Of a stretch of 64,000 bases of DNA, positions 45,097 to 54,633 are shown in pieces. Location: the NCBI GenBank assembly GCA_023430975.1, contig JAEYYB010000138.1, positions 4,310 to 68,309 on the forward strand, read 5' to 3'. Positions within the stretch are counted from its first letter, which is position 1. Every line of letters begins with the position of its first letter. The notes under the pieces were generated by a model. That model ran no database searches and was not told where the DNA came from. It saw only the letters and a program-made list of their open reading frames with translations. The DNA comes from Bacillota bacterium. GTDB lineage: Bacteria; Bacillota; Clostridia; Acetivibrionales; DSM-2933. The translations under genes were made by a program, and so were the position numbers.

Positions 45097-45177
45097 TTTC
45101 TTAATATCCAGATAAGAAGCGGTTAATAAAATATTTCACGAATTTGTTCGTACATAGTAAAATATAATTATAGACTT

Positions 45178-45283
45178 TATAGATGAAAAGTGAATAATCT
45201 TTTACATTTGTATATCGCAAATCCCGTAAAAGCGTTCGTTATTTGCTCTGACAAATGTAAGATTATTAACACTTTTCATATAG
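45178..45283 (+). repeat. Family A palindromic repeat, copy 7
   Basis: About 105 bases; variant left end (tatagatgaaaag), core ccgtaaaagcgttcgttat, right end acttttcatata. It ends 49 bases upstream of the PL11 start. Confidence 0.9.
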
Positions 45284-45331
45284 ATTACATAGTGATTTAA
45301 ATTAAAAATACATAGAGGGGGTTTTATTGTA

Positions 45332-47377
45332 ATGAGTAAGTGCAAAAAAAAGACAAAGAAGGTTTTCCTGCTTCTTTTAGTAATGGTACAGATGGTTTCC
45401 CTAATCATACCAGGAAAGTCAGCAAATGCTGCGACATTGCGTCTTATGGAAAAACTGGACAGGGGTCTGGTGGCAGTAAAGGTAAGTAATGGCATTTTTG
45501 TAAGCTGGCGTATGTTTGGTACTGATCCAACCAGTATTGCATTTAATGTTTATCGGAATGGAACTAAATTAAACTCGACACCAATTACTACAAGCACTAA
45601 TTATCTTGATTCAAGCGGAACTACCGGCTCAACCTACACGGTACGTCCTGTTATAAACGGTCAGGAACAAGGAGATTCAGAGAAAGCTTCTGTTTGGGGA
45701 CAGAATTATCTGACAATACCTATTAAAGCACCAGTTAGTGGGTATACAGCAGGGGACTGCAGCACTGGTGATTTGGATGGAGACGGACAATATGAGATTG
45801 TAATAAAGTGGGAAGGAGCTACACAAGATAATGCAAACGCAGGGGTTACCGATCCTGTATGCCTTGAGGCTTATAAGCTTAATGGCACACGATTGTGGAC
45901 AATAAACCTGGGTAAAAATATTCGCGGCGGTGCACATTATACCCAATTCCTAGTTGCAGACTTCGACAGTGATGGAAAGTCAGAGGTTGCCTGTAAGACT
46001 GCAGATGGTACAAAGGACGGCAAGGGAAAAGTTATAGGTGATGCAAATGCAAACTATGTAACAGCTAATGGATACATATTAACTGGTCCTGAGTATCTTA
46101 CTGTTTTCAGTGGTGTGACAGGTGAGGCACTTGCAACTGCAAACTATGATCCTCCAAGAGGTACGGTTTCTTCGTGGGGGGACAACTACGGCAACAGAGT
46201 AGACCGCTTTTTAGCTTGTGTAGCGTACCTTGACGGGGTTCATCCAAGTATAGTTATGTGTCGTGGATACTACACCAGGTTGACTGTCGCTGCTTGGGAT
46301 TTTAAAAGCGGCATGCTTACAAAAAGATGGTTTTTTGATAGCAACAATAACACTAAGTTTGCCGGACAGGGTAACCACAACTTAAGTGTTGGTGATGTTG
46401 ACAACGATGGCAAGGATGAAATTGTGTATGGTGCATGTGCTATAGATGATAACGGCAATGGAATGTACACAACAAACCTGGGGCATGGAGATTCCATGCA
46501 CTTTGGAGACTTGGATCCCAATAGAGCCGGTTTGGAGGTATGGACCTGCCATGAGGGGGAAGGCGGAGCAGATCTTCATGATGCAAGAACAGGTACAATA
46601 CTTTTTAGATGGAATGCTGATAAAGACACAGGAAGGGCTTGTACGGCCGACATTGTAGCATCTTCACCAGGCGAAGAAATGTGGGCGGCCGGTTCACCGC
46701 TATTTAGTGCTACAGGTCAGAATCTTGGAACAGCACCTGGTGTGGTAAACCATGCAATCTGGTGGGATGGTGACGAATTGAGGGAGCTTCTTGACGGTAC
46801 TACAATAACAAAGTTCGGCGGTGGAACTTTACTTAGTGCAACCGGTTGCACAAAAATAAACGGTACTAAATCCAACCCGAATCTTCAGGCGGATATTCTT
46901 GGAGACTGGAGAGAGGAACTTATTTGCAAGACCAGTGATGAATCGGCTCTCAGGATTTACACAACTACTGATGTTACAAATAGAAGAATATACACTCTTA
47001 TGCATGACCCTATTTACAGAAATGGTATAGCATGGCAGAATGTAGCATACAATCAGCCTCCTCATACAGGTTTCTTCATAGGAAACGGAATGGCTGCACC
47101 TCCTGTCCCACAGATAGCACTGGTAGGAGATAACGGACCAACGAATACTCCAACGAATACCCCAACAAATACTCCGACACAAGGGACTGTGTCTGCACCT
47201 GAAGACATTAATGGTGATAGGGTTGTTAATATGTCGGATGTAATATTGATGGCAGCTCATTTTAATGCGGTGTCAACAGACAGCAATTACGATAGGAAAT
47301 GTGATGTAAATGGTGATGGAGCAATCAATATGTCGGATGTTATAATGGTTGCAGCCAAGTTCAATAAAACTGTATAG
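45332..47377 (+). CDS. Cellulosomal PL11 rhamnogalacturonan lyase with dockerin
   Basis: 681 residues: signal peptide (about 1-33), PL11 beta-propeller (about 34-595) with LMEKLDRGLVAVKV, GDLDGDGQYEIVIKW, YTQFLVADFDSDGKSEV (calcium-binding blades), GDVDNDGKDEIVYGA and the GDWREELICKT segment, TNTPTNTPT linker and a dockerin (about 618-678; DINGDRVVNMSDV, DVNGDGAINMSDV). PL11 cleaves the rhamnose-galacturonate backbone of rhamnogalacturonan I by beta-elimination. Together with the two CE12 esterases and the PA14-bearing RsgI it makes a pectin-degrading district. ATG with GAGGGGG upstream; terminator downstream. Confidence 0.93.
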   Translation: MSKCKKKTKKVFLLLLVMVQMVSLIIPGKSANAATLRLMEKLDRGLVAVKVSNGIFVSWRMFGTDPTSIAFNVYRNGTKLNSTPITTSTNYLDSSGTTGSTYTVRPVINGQEQGDSEKASVWGQNYLTIPIKAPVSGYTAGDCSTGDLDGDGQYEIVIKWEGATQDNANAGVTDPVCLEAYKLNGTRLWTINLGKNIRGGAHYTQFLVADFDSDGKSEVACKTADGTKDGKGKVIGDANANYVTANGYILTGPEYLTVFSGVTGEALATANYDPPRGTVSSWGDNYGNRVDRFLACVAYLDGVHPSIVMCRGYYTRLTVAAWDFKSGMLTKRWFFDSNNNTKFAGQGNHNLSVGDVDNDGKDEIVYGACAIDDNGNGMYTTNLGHGDSMHFGDLDPNRAGLEVWTCHEGEGGADLHDARTGTILFRWNADKDTGRACTADIVASSPGEEMWAAGSPLFSATGQNLGTAPGVVNHAIWWDGDELRELLDGTTITKFGGGTLLSATGCTKINGTKSNPNLQADILGDWREELICKTSDESALRIYTTTDVTNRRIYTLMHDPIYRNGIAWQNVAYNQPPHTGFFIGNGMAAPPVPQIALVGDNGPTNTPTNTPTNTPTQGTVSAPEDINGDRVVNMSDVILMAAHFNAVSTDSNYDRKCDVNGDGAINMSDVIMVAAKFNKTV

Positions 47378-47415
47378 AATATTTTGTAGAATGTAATACT
47401 TTGATATTCATTAAT

Positions 47416-47459
47416 AAAAGAACATCAAGCTTAAGATTTCTCTTGATGTTCTTTTGTTA
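47416..47459 (+). terminator. Terminator of PL11
   Basis: Perfect 14-base inverted repeat aaaagaacatcaag / cttgatgttctttt with a 12-base loop and T run. Confidence 0.88.
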
Positions 47460-47593
47460 TATAAAAACTCCAATTGTACCTACTTGCCTTCTACAGTCTG
47501 TGCCTATAAAATATTTAAAAAAGATTTCATCAAAAAGTAATTCCTTAAAAAGGATTTGGGAATAATATTATATAAAATTAATTTGGGAGGTTT

Positions 47594-49255
47594 ATGGTGG
47601 TGAAAAGTAAAAAGAAGCTAAAAGTTATTCCCCTGGGAGGATTAGGGGAGATCGGAAAGAATATAACGGTTTTTGAGTATGGCCAAGATATTATAGTTGT
47701 AGATTGCGGTATGGCATTTCCTGATGATGAAATGTTAGGCATTGATCTGGTTCTGCCTGATACTACATATCTGGTTAAAAACATCGAGCGAGTTAAAGGA
47801 ATTATTGTTACCCATGGACATGAGGATCATATTGGAGGCCTTCCATATTTATTGAAGGAGGTTAATGTTCCTGTCTATGGAACCAGGCTTTCACTGGGAC
47901 TTCTGGAATATAAGCTGGAAGAACACGGAATCAATTCCGTTTGTAAGCTGGAAACTGTAGAACAAGGCCAAACTTTGGAACTTGGTTCCTTTAAAGTAGA
48001 ATTTATCCGTTCAACTCACAGCATTGCAGATTCCATTGCACTGGCAATACACACGCCTGTAGGAACGGTTGTTCATACATCAGATTTCAAGGTGGATTAT
48101 ACACCTATTTCGGGAGAGCCAATTGATTTACCAAGGTTTGCAGAGTTGGGCAAAAAGGGTGTCTTGCTGCTTATGTGCGATAGTACTAATGTGGAGCGGC
48201 CGGGATATACCATGTCGGAGAAGACTGTTGGAGAAACATTTGAAGAAATCTTTATGAACGCAAAAACCAGAATATTGGTTGCAACTTTTGCATCGAATAT
48301 TCACAGGATACAGCAGGTGGTAAATTCGGCAGTAAAATATGGCAGAAAGGTGGCCATATGCGGCAGAAGCATGATCAATGTCAGCAAAAAAGCAATGGAA
48401 CTAGGGTACCTCAACATACCGGAAGGTGTTCTTGTAGATATTGAACGTATAAAAAATTTAAATCAGGACCAGCTGGTTATTATTACTACCGGAAGCCAGG
48501 GAGAACCTATGTCTGCACTTACAAGAATTGCAATAGGGGAACATAGGCAGGTGGAAATTATACCGGGAGATTTGGTAATAATTTCGGCCACACCTATTCC
48601 AGGAAATGAGAAATCAGTATATGGTGTTGTCAATGAGCTTTTTAAAAAGGGTGCAGAGGTGATATATGAATCCCTTGCAGATATTCATGTTTCAGGCCAT
48701 GCATGCCAGGAAGAGCTTAAATTGATGCAGCGGCTTATAAAACCTAAATATTTTATGCCCGTTCATGGCGAATACAGACATTTGAAGAAGCATTCAAACC
48801 TGGCTCAGAACCTTGGGATGAGTAAAGAAAACATAATAATAATGGGAATAGGGCAAGTCCTTGAAATTAATTCTGATGGTGCCAATATAAATGGGACTGT
48901 TCCTTCCGGAAAAGTTCTTGTGGATGGACTAGGCATTGGTGATGTTGGAAATGTGGTGTTAAGGGATAGAAAGCACCTGTCGGAAGACGGTCTTATCATA
49001 GTTGTTGTAACTATACAGAAGGAAAGCGGCAATGTTATTACAGGGCCTGATATTATTTCAAGGGGCTTTGTATATGTCCGGGAATCTGAGCCGTTTATGG
49101 ACGAAGTAAAACAGGTATGCAAGGAAGCGGTTTTAAAATGTGAAGGAAAGAACTGGTCTTGCAAGAAGGGAGCTATCAAGGATACTCTTAGGGAGTATAT
49201 CTATCAGAAGACTAAGAGAAAGCCTATGATACTTCCCATATTAATAGAAATTTAG
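47594..49255 (+). CDS. rnj: Ribonuclease J
   Basis: 553 residues, standard length. Metallo-beta-lactamase core with THGHEDHIGGLPYLL (HxHxDH), RSTHSIADS and HTSDFKVDYTP; beta-CASP domain with TTGSQGEPMSAL and the conserved HVSGHACQEELKLM and FMPVHGEYRHL motifs; C-terminal domain ending RKPMILPILIEI. RNase J has 5'-3' exonuclease and endonuclease activity on RNA and is central to RNA turnover in Firmicutes. Starts ATG with GGGAGG. A housekeeping gene lying among accessory loci; it is followed by a nested palindrome. Confidence 0.96.
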   Translation: MVVKSKKKLKVIPLGGLGEIGKNITVFEYGQDIIVVDCGMAFPDDEMLGIDLVLPDTTYLVKNIERVKGIIVTHGHEDHIGGLPYLLKEVNVPVYGTRLSLGLLEYKLEEHGINSVCKLETVEQGQTLELGSFKVEFIRSTHSIADSIALAIHTPVGTVVHTSDFKVDYTPISGEPIDLPRFAELGKKGVLLLMCDSTNVERPGYTMSEKTVGETFEEIFMNAKTRILVATFASNIHRIQQVVNSAVKYGRKVAICGRSMINVSKKAMELGYLNIPEGVLVDIERIKNLNQDQLVIITTGSQGEPMSALTRIAIGEHRQVEIIPGDLVIISATPIPGNEKSVYGVVNELFKKGAEVIYESLADIHVSGHACQEELKLMQRLIKPKYFMPVHGEYRHLKKHSNLAQNLGMSKENIIIMGIGQVLEINSDGANINGTVPSGKVLVDGLGIGDVGNVVLRDRKHLSEDGLIIVVVTIQKESGNVITGPDIISRGFVYVRESEPFMDEVKQVCKEAVLKCEGKNWSCKKGAIKDTLREYIYQKTKRKPMILPILIEI

Positions 49256-49270
49256 TTCGGTTTCAGTAAT

Positions 49271-49438
49271 CATGCTGATACTATAAATTGCTATGCAATA
49301 ATACATATTATATATAGCTATATTAAAAGTGTTAATAATCTTACATTTGGCGGAGCAAATAACGAACGGTTCAACGGGATTTGCGACAGACAAATGTAAT
49401 AGATTTATCACTTTTAATATATTTATAGTATCAGCATG
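49271..49438. repeat. 18-base perfect inverted repeat enclosing a family A element
   Basis: catgctgatactataaat (49271-49288) is the exact reverse complement of atttatagtatcagcatg (49421-49438). A family A repeat fills the right part of the space between. The outer arms may be the original RNase J terminator stem or a separate palindromic element into which family A inserted. Confidence 0.75.
49320..49421 (-). repeat. Family A palindromic repeat, copy 8 (reverse orientation)
   Basis: 102 bases, 'atattaaaag' subfamily, core reading cgaacggttcaacggg (reverse), ends tattaaaagtg and cacttttaatata. Almost identical to the copy at 63866. Confidence 0.92.
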
Positions 49439-49651
49439 AAATTGTATTAAGTAGTTTCTTTAAAATTTCAAGATTGTCACTCCCTCTGATCAATAATTTA
49501 ATTTATAATACCCTTGAGTTACGAATAGAAATAGTTCAACATCTGATTTGTTTAAATAATTAGTCTAAAGTCCTATACAAATTCAGGAATATTTTGTATG
49601 TAATATTGAATAGGACAAATTTGAATTTTTATGATTGGAGGATGATGTTCA

Positions 49652-50536
49652 ATGAATTCAAAAATCAGGCAACGCATTATTAAGCTTTCAATGGGCCTGA
49701 TTGCAACCATTTTGGTTTCATCAGTTTCTATATCGGGGTATGCTTGTAAAGGTAATACAAATTTACCCCAGACAAAACAAAATACATACTCTAACAATCT
49801 AAAGAAGTCCAAGAATTACGGGAATAAAAAAGTTTTAAGTTTATCTGTTGCCAGCCAAGGACCTGCAGTATTTTATCAACATATAAACTATAAAGGGTAT
49901 TCCGTTACTTTACAGGAAGGGAACTATACGCTAAAAAATCTTGTTGCAAAAGGGATTAAGAATAATGATATTTCATCTGTTAAAATAACACAAGGTTATC
50001 AGGTTACAGTATATGATTGTGACAATTTCACAGGTAAGAGCTGGGTTTTAAAAGCTGATAACAGTAATTTTACCAAAGGAAAATTAAATGACAAAATGAT
50101 ATCGGTGAAAATTATTCGCATTTCACAAACTCCAATACCGACAAAAACAACTGCAACCCCAACATTAAAGCCAACACCGGCAAAAGCATCAGTGACTACT
50201 CCTACTGTAAAACCAACATTAAAGCTAACTCCTACAAAAGTACTGACTCCTACCATAACGCCAACAGCTACGTCGAAGCAGACTTACACTGTAGCTTCGA
50301 CTAGTACAGTAAAGCCAACCGCTACCAAAACACCAACAGCTACATTGAAGCCGACACCCACTGCAACAAATACTCCTGTACCAAGAGGTATTAGTGCAGA
50401 TGAGCAGGCACTTTGGGATTTGGTAAACAAAGCAAGGGCTGAAGCGAACATAAAGCCTTTACAATATGATTTACCTCTTGCCAATGTAGCTATAGTAAAA
50501 GCCAAGGATATGGTTGATAACAACTATTGTTTATAG
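49652..50536 (+). CDS. Secreted beta/gamma-crystallin-like protein with a truncated CAP domain
   Basis: 294 residues: signal peptide (about 1-33), a beta/gamma-crystallin-type domain (about 68-150; AVFYQHINYKGYSVTLQEGNY, TVYDCDNFTGKSWVL), a long TPT/KPT linker (about 150-245) and the first 45 residues of a CAP/SCP domain (ADEQALWDLVNKARAEANIK to VKAKDMVDNNYCL). CAP domains normally run about 120 residues and carry the metal-binding His after NNYF(S/D)H; here a stop follows at once, so the domain cannot fold normally. The 3' part seems to have been lost before the terminator. GGAGG lies upstream of the ATG. Confidence 0.7.
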   Translation: MNSKIRQRIIKLSMGLIATILVSSVSISGYACKGNTNLPQTKQNTYSNNLKKSKNYGNKKVLSLSVASQGPAVFYQHINYKGYSVTLQEGNYTLKNLVAKGIKNNDISSVKITQGYQVTVYDCDNFTGKSWVLKADNSNFTKGKLNDKMISVKIIRISQTPIPTKTTATPTLKPTPAKASVTTPTVKPTLKLTPTKVLTPTITPTATSKQTYTVASTSTVKPTATKTPTATLKPTPTATNTPVPRGISADEQALWDLVNKARAEANIKPLQYDLPLANVAIVKAKDMVDNNYCL

Positions 50537-50576
50537 GAAAACCTTAATCGCACATCTTTCATAAAAGTATAATAAA

Positions 50577-50616
50577 CAGCCAATAAAATTTGATATCTAC
50601 CATATTTTATTGGCTG
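50577..50616. terminator. Bidirectional terminator
   Basis: Perfect 13-base inverted repeat cagccaataaaat / attttattggctg between the truncated CAP gene and polX. Confidence 0.8.
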
Positions 50617-50627
50617 CTTGATATTAT

Positions 50628-50727
50628 ATATTAAAAGTGATAAATCTCTTACATTTGTTTGTCGCAAATCCCGTTGAACCATTCGTTATTTGCTCCGCCA
50701 AATGTAAGATTATTAACACTTTTAATT
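50628..50727 (+). repeat. Family A palindromic repeat, copy 9
   Basis: About 100 bases of the 'atattaaaag' subfamily; its right end abuts the polX stop codon, so the element sits exactly at the 3' border of that gene. Confidence 0.9.
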
Positions 50728-52430
50728 CATTTACCAAACCTGAGAATTTCCCAATCCATTGTATTAATAACGCTTTCGGCAGAAAGCCACCCTTTTCTTG
50801 CTACATTTATACCATACTCAATATCATCTATGCCCTCAAGGCGGTGGGCGTCAGGGGAGATGACAAACCTACAGCCTTCTTCCAAAGCACTTTTCAAGTA
50901 CCTCCAGTCCATATCAAGCCTATGAGGGTTGGCGTTTATCTCCAGTACTACCTTTTCTTCTGCTGCAGTTTTAATAATCTCCTTAATATCTATTTTAAAA
51001 GGCTCTCTTGAAAGGAGAAGCCTCCCGGTGGGATGCCCAAGTATTGAGACATATTTGTTTTTCATCGCTTTTATCACTCTGCCTGTCATATCTTTCTCAT
51101 CCATATTGAAGGATGAATGTACCGAGGCAATGGTAAAATCAAACCAGGACAGTACCTCATCGTCATAGTCAACACTTCCGTCCGGAAGAATATCAAGCTC
51201 AATACCCTTTAAAATTTTAAAATCACGGTACCTTTCATTAAGCTTGTCAATTTCTTCATGCTGCCTCTTTATATCATCCACCTTAAGACCTCCTGCATAG
51301 TAAGCAGTTTGGCTGTGATCGGATATTCCAATGTAATTGAATCCCTTCTGGGTACAATATGTTACAAGGTCTTCAATGCTGTTGGAACCGTCACTGTAAT
51401 TTGTATGAACATGAAAAACACCTTTGATATCATTAATGGTAATAAGCTCTGGTAGAGTCCCGGTTGATGCGGCAGTGAACTCACCATTGTTTTCCCTAAG
51501 CTCCGGCGGTATGTATTGAAGACCGAATACCTTGAAGATATCCTCTTCAGTGCTGCATTCTATAAGTAAATCATCTTTAAAAAGTCCATATTCATTCATC
51601 TTAATACCCATTTGCTTTGCCATATGTCTTAAGGCTGTATTGTGCTCCTTGCTTCCTGTAAAATGATGAAGTGCATATGGATACTCCTTGTCGGTTACAA
51701 CCCTTAAGTCTGCACTTATTCCCTCACTCAGTATAACACTGGATTTGGTATCACCCTTTGATGTTATTGTCTCCACAAGGGGATGTTTTGTGAATATATC
51801 CATTACTTGAGAACTGTCGTTGCAGCTTACAAGAATATCGATATCCTTTATAATTTCCTTTTTTCTTCTGAGACTTCCGCATTCACTGCATCGGATAACG
51901 GCATTGCTTTCCCTTAGTGATTTTAAAAGCTCATTAGCAAGCCTGTATCCATGGGGATATAGGAATTTGCCGGCATACTTGTTGAGGTTTTCTATTCCCT
52001 CAAGTATTTTTTGCTGTGTTTTTTCACCAAAGCCTGTAAGTTTTGTAAGCCTGTTTTCTATACAAGCATACTTAAGCTCTCCAATAGTAGTTATACCAAG
52101 CTTTTCATATACGGCACGCACTTTTTTGGGGCCAAGGCCTGGAATTTTCAGCATATCAATGAGTCCTTGAGGAATTGATTCTTTAAGATTCTCATAATAT
52201 AAGAGTTTTCCTGTTGTAACCAGTTCGCCGATTTTTTGACTCAAAGCAGTACCAAATCCCTTTAGCTCCTTAAGCTTGTCCTCTTTTACAAGAAGCTCAA
52301 TATCTTCATCCATGAATTCAATTGCTCTAGCAGCGTCATAATAAGCTTTTGATTTAAAAAAGCTTTCCCCTTTGATCTCCAGTAATATTCCTATTTCATT
52401 TAAGATATGGATTATATCATGCTTATTCAT
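50727..52430 (-). CDS. polX: Family X DNA polymerase with PHP domain
   Basis: 567 residues. N-terminal helix-hairpin-helix and polymerase beta-like part (about 1-315): IPGLGPKKVRAVYEKLG, GFGEKTQQKILEGI, the catalytic pair in KDIDILVS and the third Asp in SADLRVV. C-terminal PHP phosphoesterase (about 335-565): FHVHTNYSDGSN, GISDHSQ, KGIELDILPDG, ASVHSSF, LGHPTGR and SPDAHR. PolX acts in base excision/gap-filling repair, with the PHP part giving 3'-5' exonuclease. ATG 52430 is favoured over 52454, which overlaps the GGGAGG region. The MutS-like gene lies 134 bases upstream on the same strand. Confidence 0.94.
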   Translation of the reverse strand: MNKHDIIHILNEIGILLEIKGESFFKSKAYYDAARAIEFMDEDIELLVKEDKLKELKGFGTALSQKIGELVTTGKLLYYENLKESIPQGLIDMLKIPGLGPKKVRAVYEKLGITTIGELKYACIENRLTKLTGFGEKTQQKILEGIENLNKYAGKFLYPHGYRLANELLKSLRESNAVIRCSECGSLRRKKEIIKDIDILVSCNDSSQVMDIFTKHPLVETITSKGDTKSSVILSEGISADLRVVTDKEYPYALHHFTGSKEHNTALRHMAKQMGIKMNEYGLFKDDLLIECSTEEDIFKVFGLQYIPPELRENNGEFTAASTGTLPELITINDIKGVFHVHTNYSDGSNSIEDLVTYCTQKGFNYIGISDHSQTAYYAGGLKVDDIKRQHEEIDKLNERYRDFKILKGIELDILPDGSVDYDDEVLSWFDFTIASVHSSFNMDEKDMTGRVIKAMKNKYVSILGHPTGRLLLSREPFKIDIKEIIKTAAEEKVVLEINANPHRLDMDWRYLKSALEEGCRFVISPDAHRLEGIDDIEYGINVARKGWLSAESVINTMDWEILRFGK

Positions 52431-52563
52431 ATAAAACCCTATTGCCTCCCACATTTAAATTAATAAATCACATAATCGCTTTTAATTAGGGCATTTCAAA
52501 AAATACATAATTCCAGTATTTATTATTTGTTATTACATTATATATTGCATTTTAACATTATTT

Positions 52564-54261
52564 CTATACAGAATCATATTTTTTCCAGATACCTTCATTG
52601 GTGAAGAAAGAGGCTCGGTTTTCCGCTTCATTTACGATGTTATCATCATAACCAAGAAGCTTTAAAAGTTTAATGGCATTTCTGCTGTATGCCCTGCCTT
52701 CATAAAGCTTGTAATCAAAAAGGACTTCGCTTCCTTCGATTTTTTCCTGGAAGTGATAATTGGTGAAGCTGTCTTCAAGTATATGTGTAAGCTCTATATC
52801 ATGAGTTGCCACAAAGCACATGTTGTTGCTTGCGGCCATGTATCCAAGTACCTGAGTTGAAGCGGCAATTCTTTCAATTGTATTAGTTCCGCGTAGTACC
52901 TCATCAACAATACAAAGGCATGGTACATCATCATTAAAGCTGTCCAAAATTCGTTTCAGGGATTTGATCTCTGCAATGTAATAGCTTTCATTGTTATCCA
53001 GGTTATCCTTTAGTGCCATTGATGTGTATACCTTAAAGAAACTACTTCCGTACTCACGACAAAGGCATGTATTAATGGTTTGTGCAAGAATTGCATTTAT
53101 TGCAACGGTTTTTAAAAAGGTAGATTTCCCGGAAGCATTGGAGCCTGTTACTAAAACCGGACCGGAAGCAGTGAGGGAGTTTGGAACAGGATCCTTAATA
53201 AGGGGATGGAATATATCTGTAAAGTTTATAAACCTTTTGCCGGTTTTGCTAGATTCGTTGAATTTAGGGATACAAAAGTAAGGGATGCTTTTTCTGTATG
53301 AAACAATTGAAATTATGCTGTCAAAGAGACCTAATGTTTTATAAACCTTTAATAGATCCTCCTGATAGCGAACCACTAATTTGACTATCTTTCCGTAATT
53401 TAAAACATCAACCAACAATGCAATCTTAACTGTTTCTGTAAAAGGGTCGCTGCTGTTTTGGACAACAGAATAGCTCAGCTTACCAATCTTTGAAACATTT
53501 TTTAATGTGTCTGCCAATTTTGATTCGTATCCGCAAATGTTGCCTACACCAGCTGTTTTAATTGCACAATTAACCATAGAAATAATTCTGCTTATTGCTT
53601 CAAGCTCGGTTGAAAGCTCGGTTTTGGCAAGATTATAGACTATTATATTGGTCACAAAAGATAAAGCTAGTAGTGTTACACCCAAATTAAAATTAAATAT
53701 TAGAATTATCAAAGAAACTATTGGAATTAAGGAAAGTATCCTGTAAATTATGAATTTCCGTGAGTCATAGCTTACCATTTTAAAAAGATAATTGGTAAGA
53801 CTGAAACTTCTGTTTTTACCTATCTTTGAAAGCAGGAATTGAATCTCCTCCCTAGCGGTGCTGTTTTTATCAAAAAACTCCATGAGATTTTCTTTATCAG
53901 CCAGCTCATTTGCAAGAAAATCGGGAGTCCTCATTAAATAGTATAAAAACTCTTCTCCGGGAGATGAACAGGTATTGTTAATACGGGTGAATATTTTGTC
54001 CATGTCAAGGTCGTTCCAGGTTATATCATCAATGTAAAAGCGATCCTTTTCTGTAATTGATAGATTTTTATAGAAACTGGCTATGGATTCCATGTCCCCT
54101 GGCTTATATTTATTTTCAGGTACTTGACCCCATGAGTTTTTAATATGACTTTTTATTCTATTGTTGTTTTTAATTCTATTGTAAACTGCTGCTGCTCCAA
54201 GAAATGCAAGCACAGCTAATATGATTAACCCTGTTGTAACATCAATTGGCATTAATTCCAT
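52564..54261 (-). CDS. Membrane-anchored MutS-like ATPase
   Basis: 565 residues. N-terminal membrane helix (about 9-27), a core with two more hydrophobic stretches (about 168-205), and a C-terminal MutS ATPase domain (about 350-540): Walker A GSNASGKSTFLKT, Walker B LCIVDEVLRGTNTIE and ATHDIELTH. It lacks the mismatch-recognition domain of MutS1 and the Smr domain of MutS2. This membrane MutS-related family is common in Firmicutes and Bacteroidetes but its role is unknown. Placement before polX suggests a link to DNA repair, though the membrane helices argue for another function. Confidence 0.85.
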   Translation of the reverse strand: MELMPIDVTTGLIILAVLAFLGAAAVYNRIKNNNRIKSHIKNSWGQVPENKYKPGDMESIASFYKNLSITEKDRFYIDDITWNDLDMDKIFTRINNTCSSPGEEFLYYLMRTPDFLANELADKENLMEFFDKNSTAREEIQFLLSKIGKNRSFSLTNYLFKMVSYDSRKFIIYRILSLIPIVSLIILIFNFNLGVTLLALSFVTNIIVYNLAKTELSTELEAISRIISMVNCAIKTAGVGNICGYESKLADTLKNVSKIGKLSYSVVQNSSDPFTETVKIALLVDVLNYGKIVKLVVRYQEDLLKVYKTLGLFDSIISIVSYRKSIPYFCIPKFNESSKTGKRFINFTDIFHPLIKDPVPNSLTASGPVLVTGSNASGKSTFLKTVAINAILAQTINTCLCREYGSSFFKVYTSMALKDNLDNNESYYIAEIKSLKRILDSFNDDVPCLCIVDEVLRGTNTIERIAASTQVLGYMAASNNMCFVATHDIELTHILEDSFTNYHFQEKIEGSEVLFDYKLYEGRAYSRNAIKLLKLLGYDDNIVNEAENRASFFTNEGIWKKYDSV

Positions 54262-54445
54262 CTCCTTATTAAGTGATTATTTAGGCATGTTGAAAATATA
54301 ACTTCCCGTATAATTTGGCTTTCGTGTTAACTTAACTCGTGAACATACGCTCAAAACGGTAAGTAATATTTCAATCATGCCTTAATTAAATTAACCATAG
54401 TATAACATAAAAAATAACTAAGTGTTCTTTATAAACATAAAAAAA

Positions 54446-54476
54446 GCGTATGCACCAAAGAGAAATGTGCACACGC
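54446..54476 (-). terminator. Terminator of GH74
   Basis: On the minus strand gcgtgtgcac pairs with gtgcatacgc (one mismatch) and is followed by seven T. It lies about 160 bases beyond the GH74 stop. Confidence 0.7.
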
Positions 54477-54495
54477 CAAATCTAAGAGAAAATGT

Positions 54496-54526
54496 ATATT
54501 AAAAGTGATTGATAGCACTTTTAATT
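54496..54526 (+). repeat. Minimal deletion derivative of family A repeat
   Basis: atattaaaagtgattg directly joined to cacttttaattt: the two extreme ends of the 'atattaaaag' subfamily with the interior gone (about 30 bases). Confidence 0.65.
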
Positions 54527-54529
54527 TGT

Positions 54530-54616
54530 ATATGTCTGGGAAATTATGATGTATTCTGCACCACAATTTCTCACCACAACAGTCAGGGTTACAAAACCAC
54601 TTGGTGATTTTGTATA
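54530..54616 (+). repeat. Family B repeat, copy 2
   Basis: About 85 bases: gtctgggaaattatgatgt, then ccacaatttctcaccacaac, ending ttggtgattttgta. Same orientation as copies 1 and 3. It lies just past the GH74 stop. Confidence 0.75.
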
Positions 54617-54633
54617 AAAAGCAAGAGATGCTT

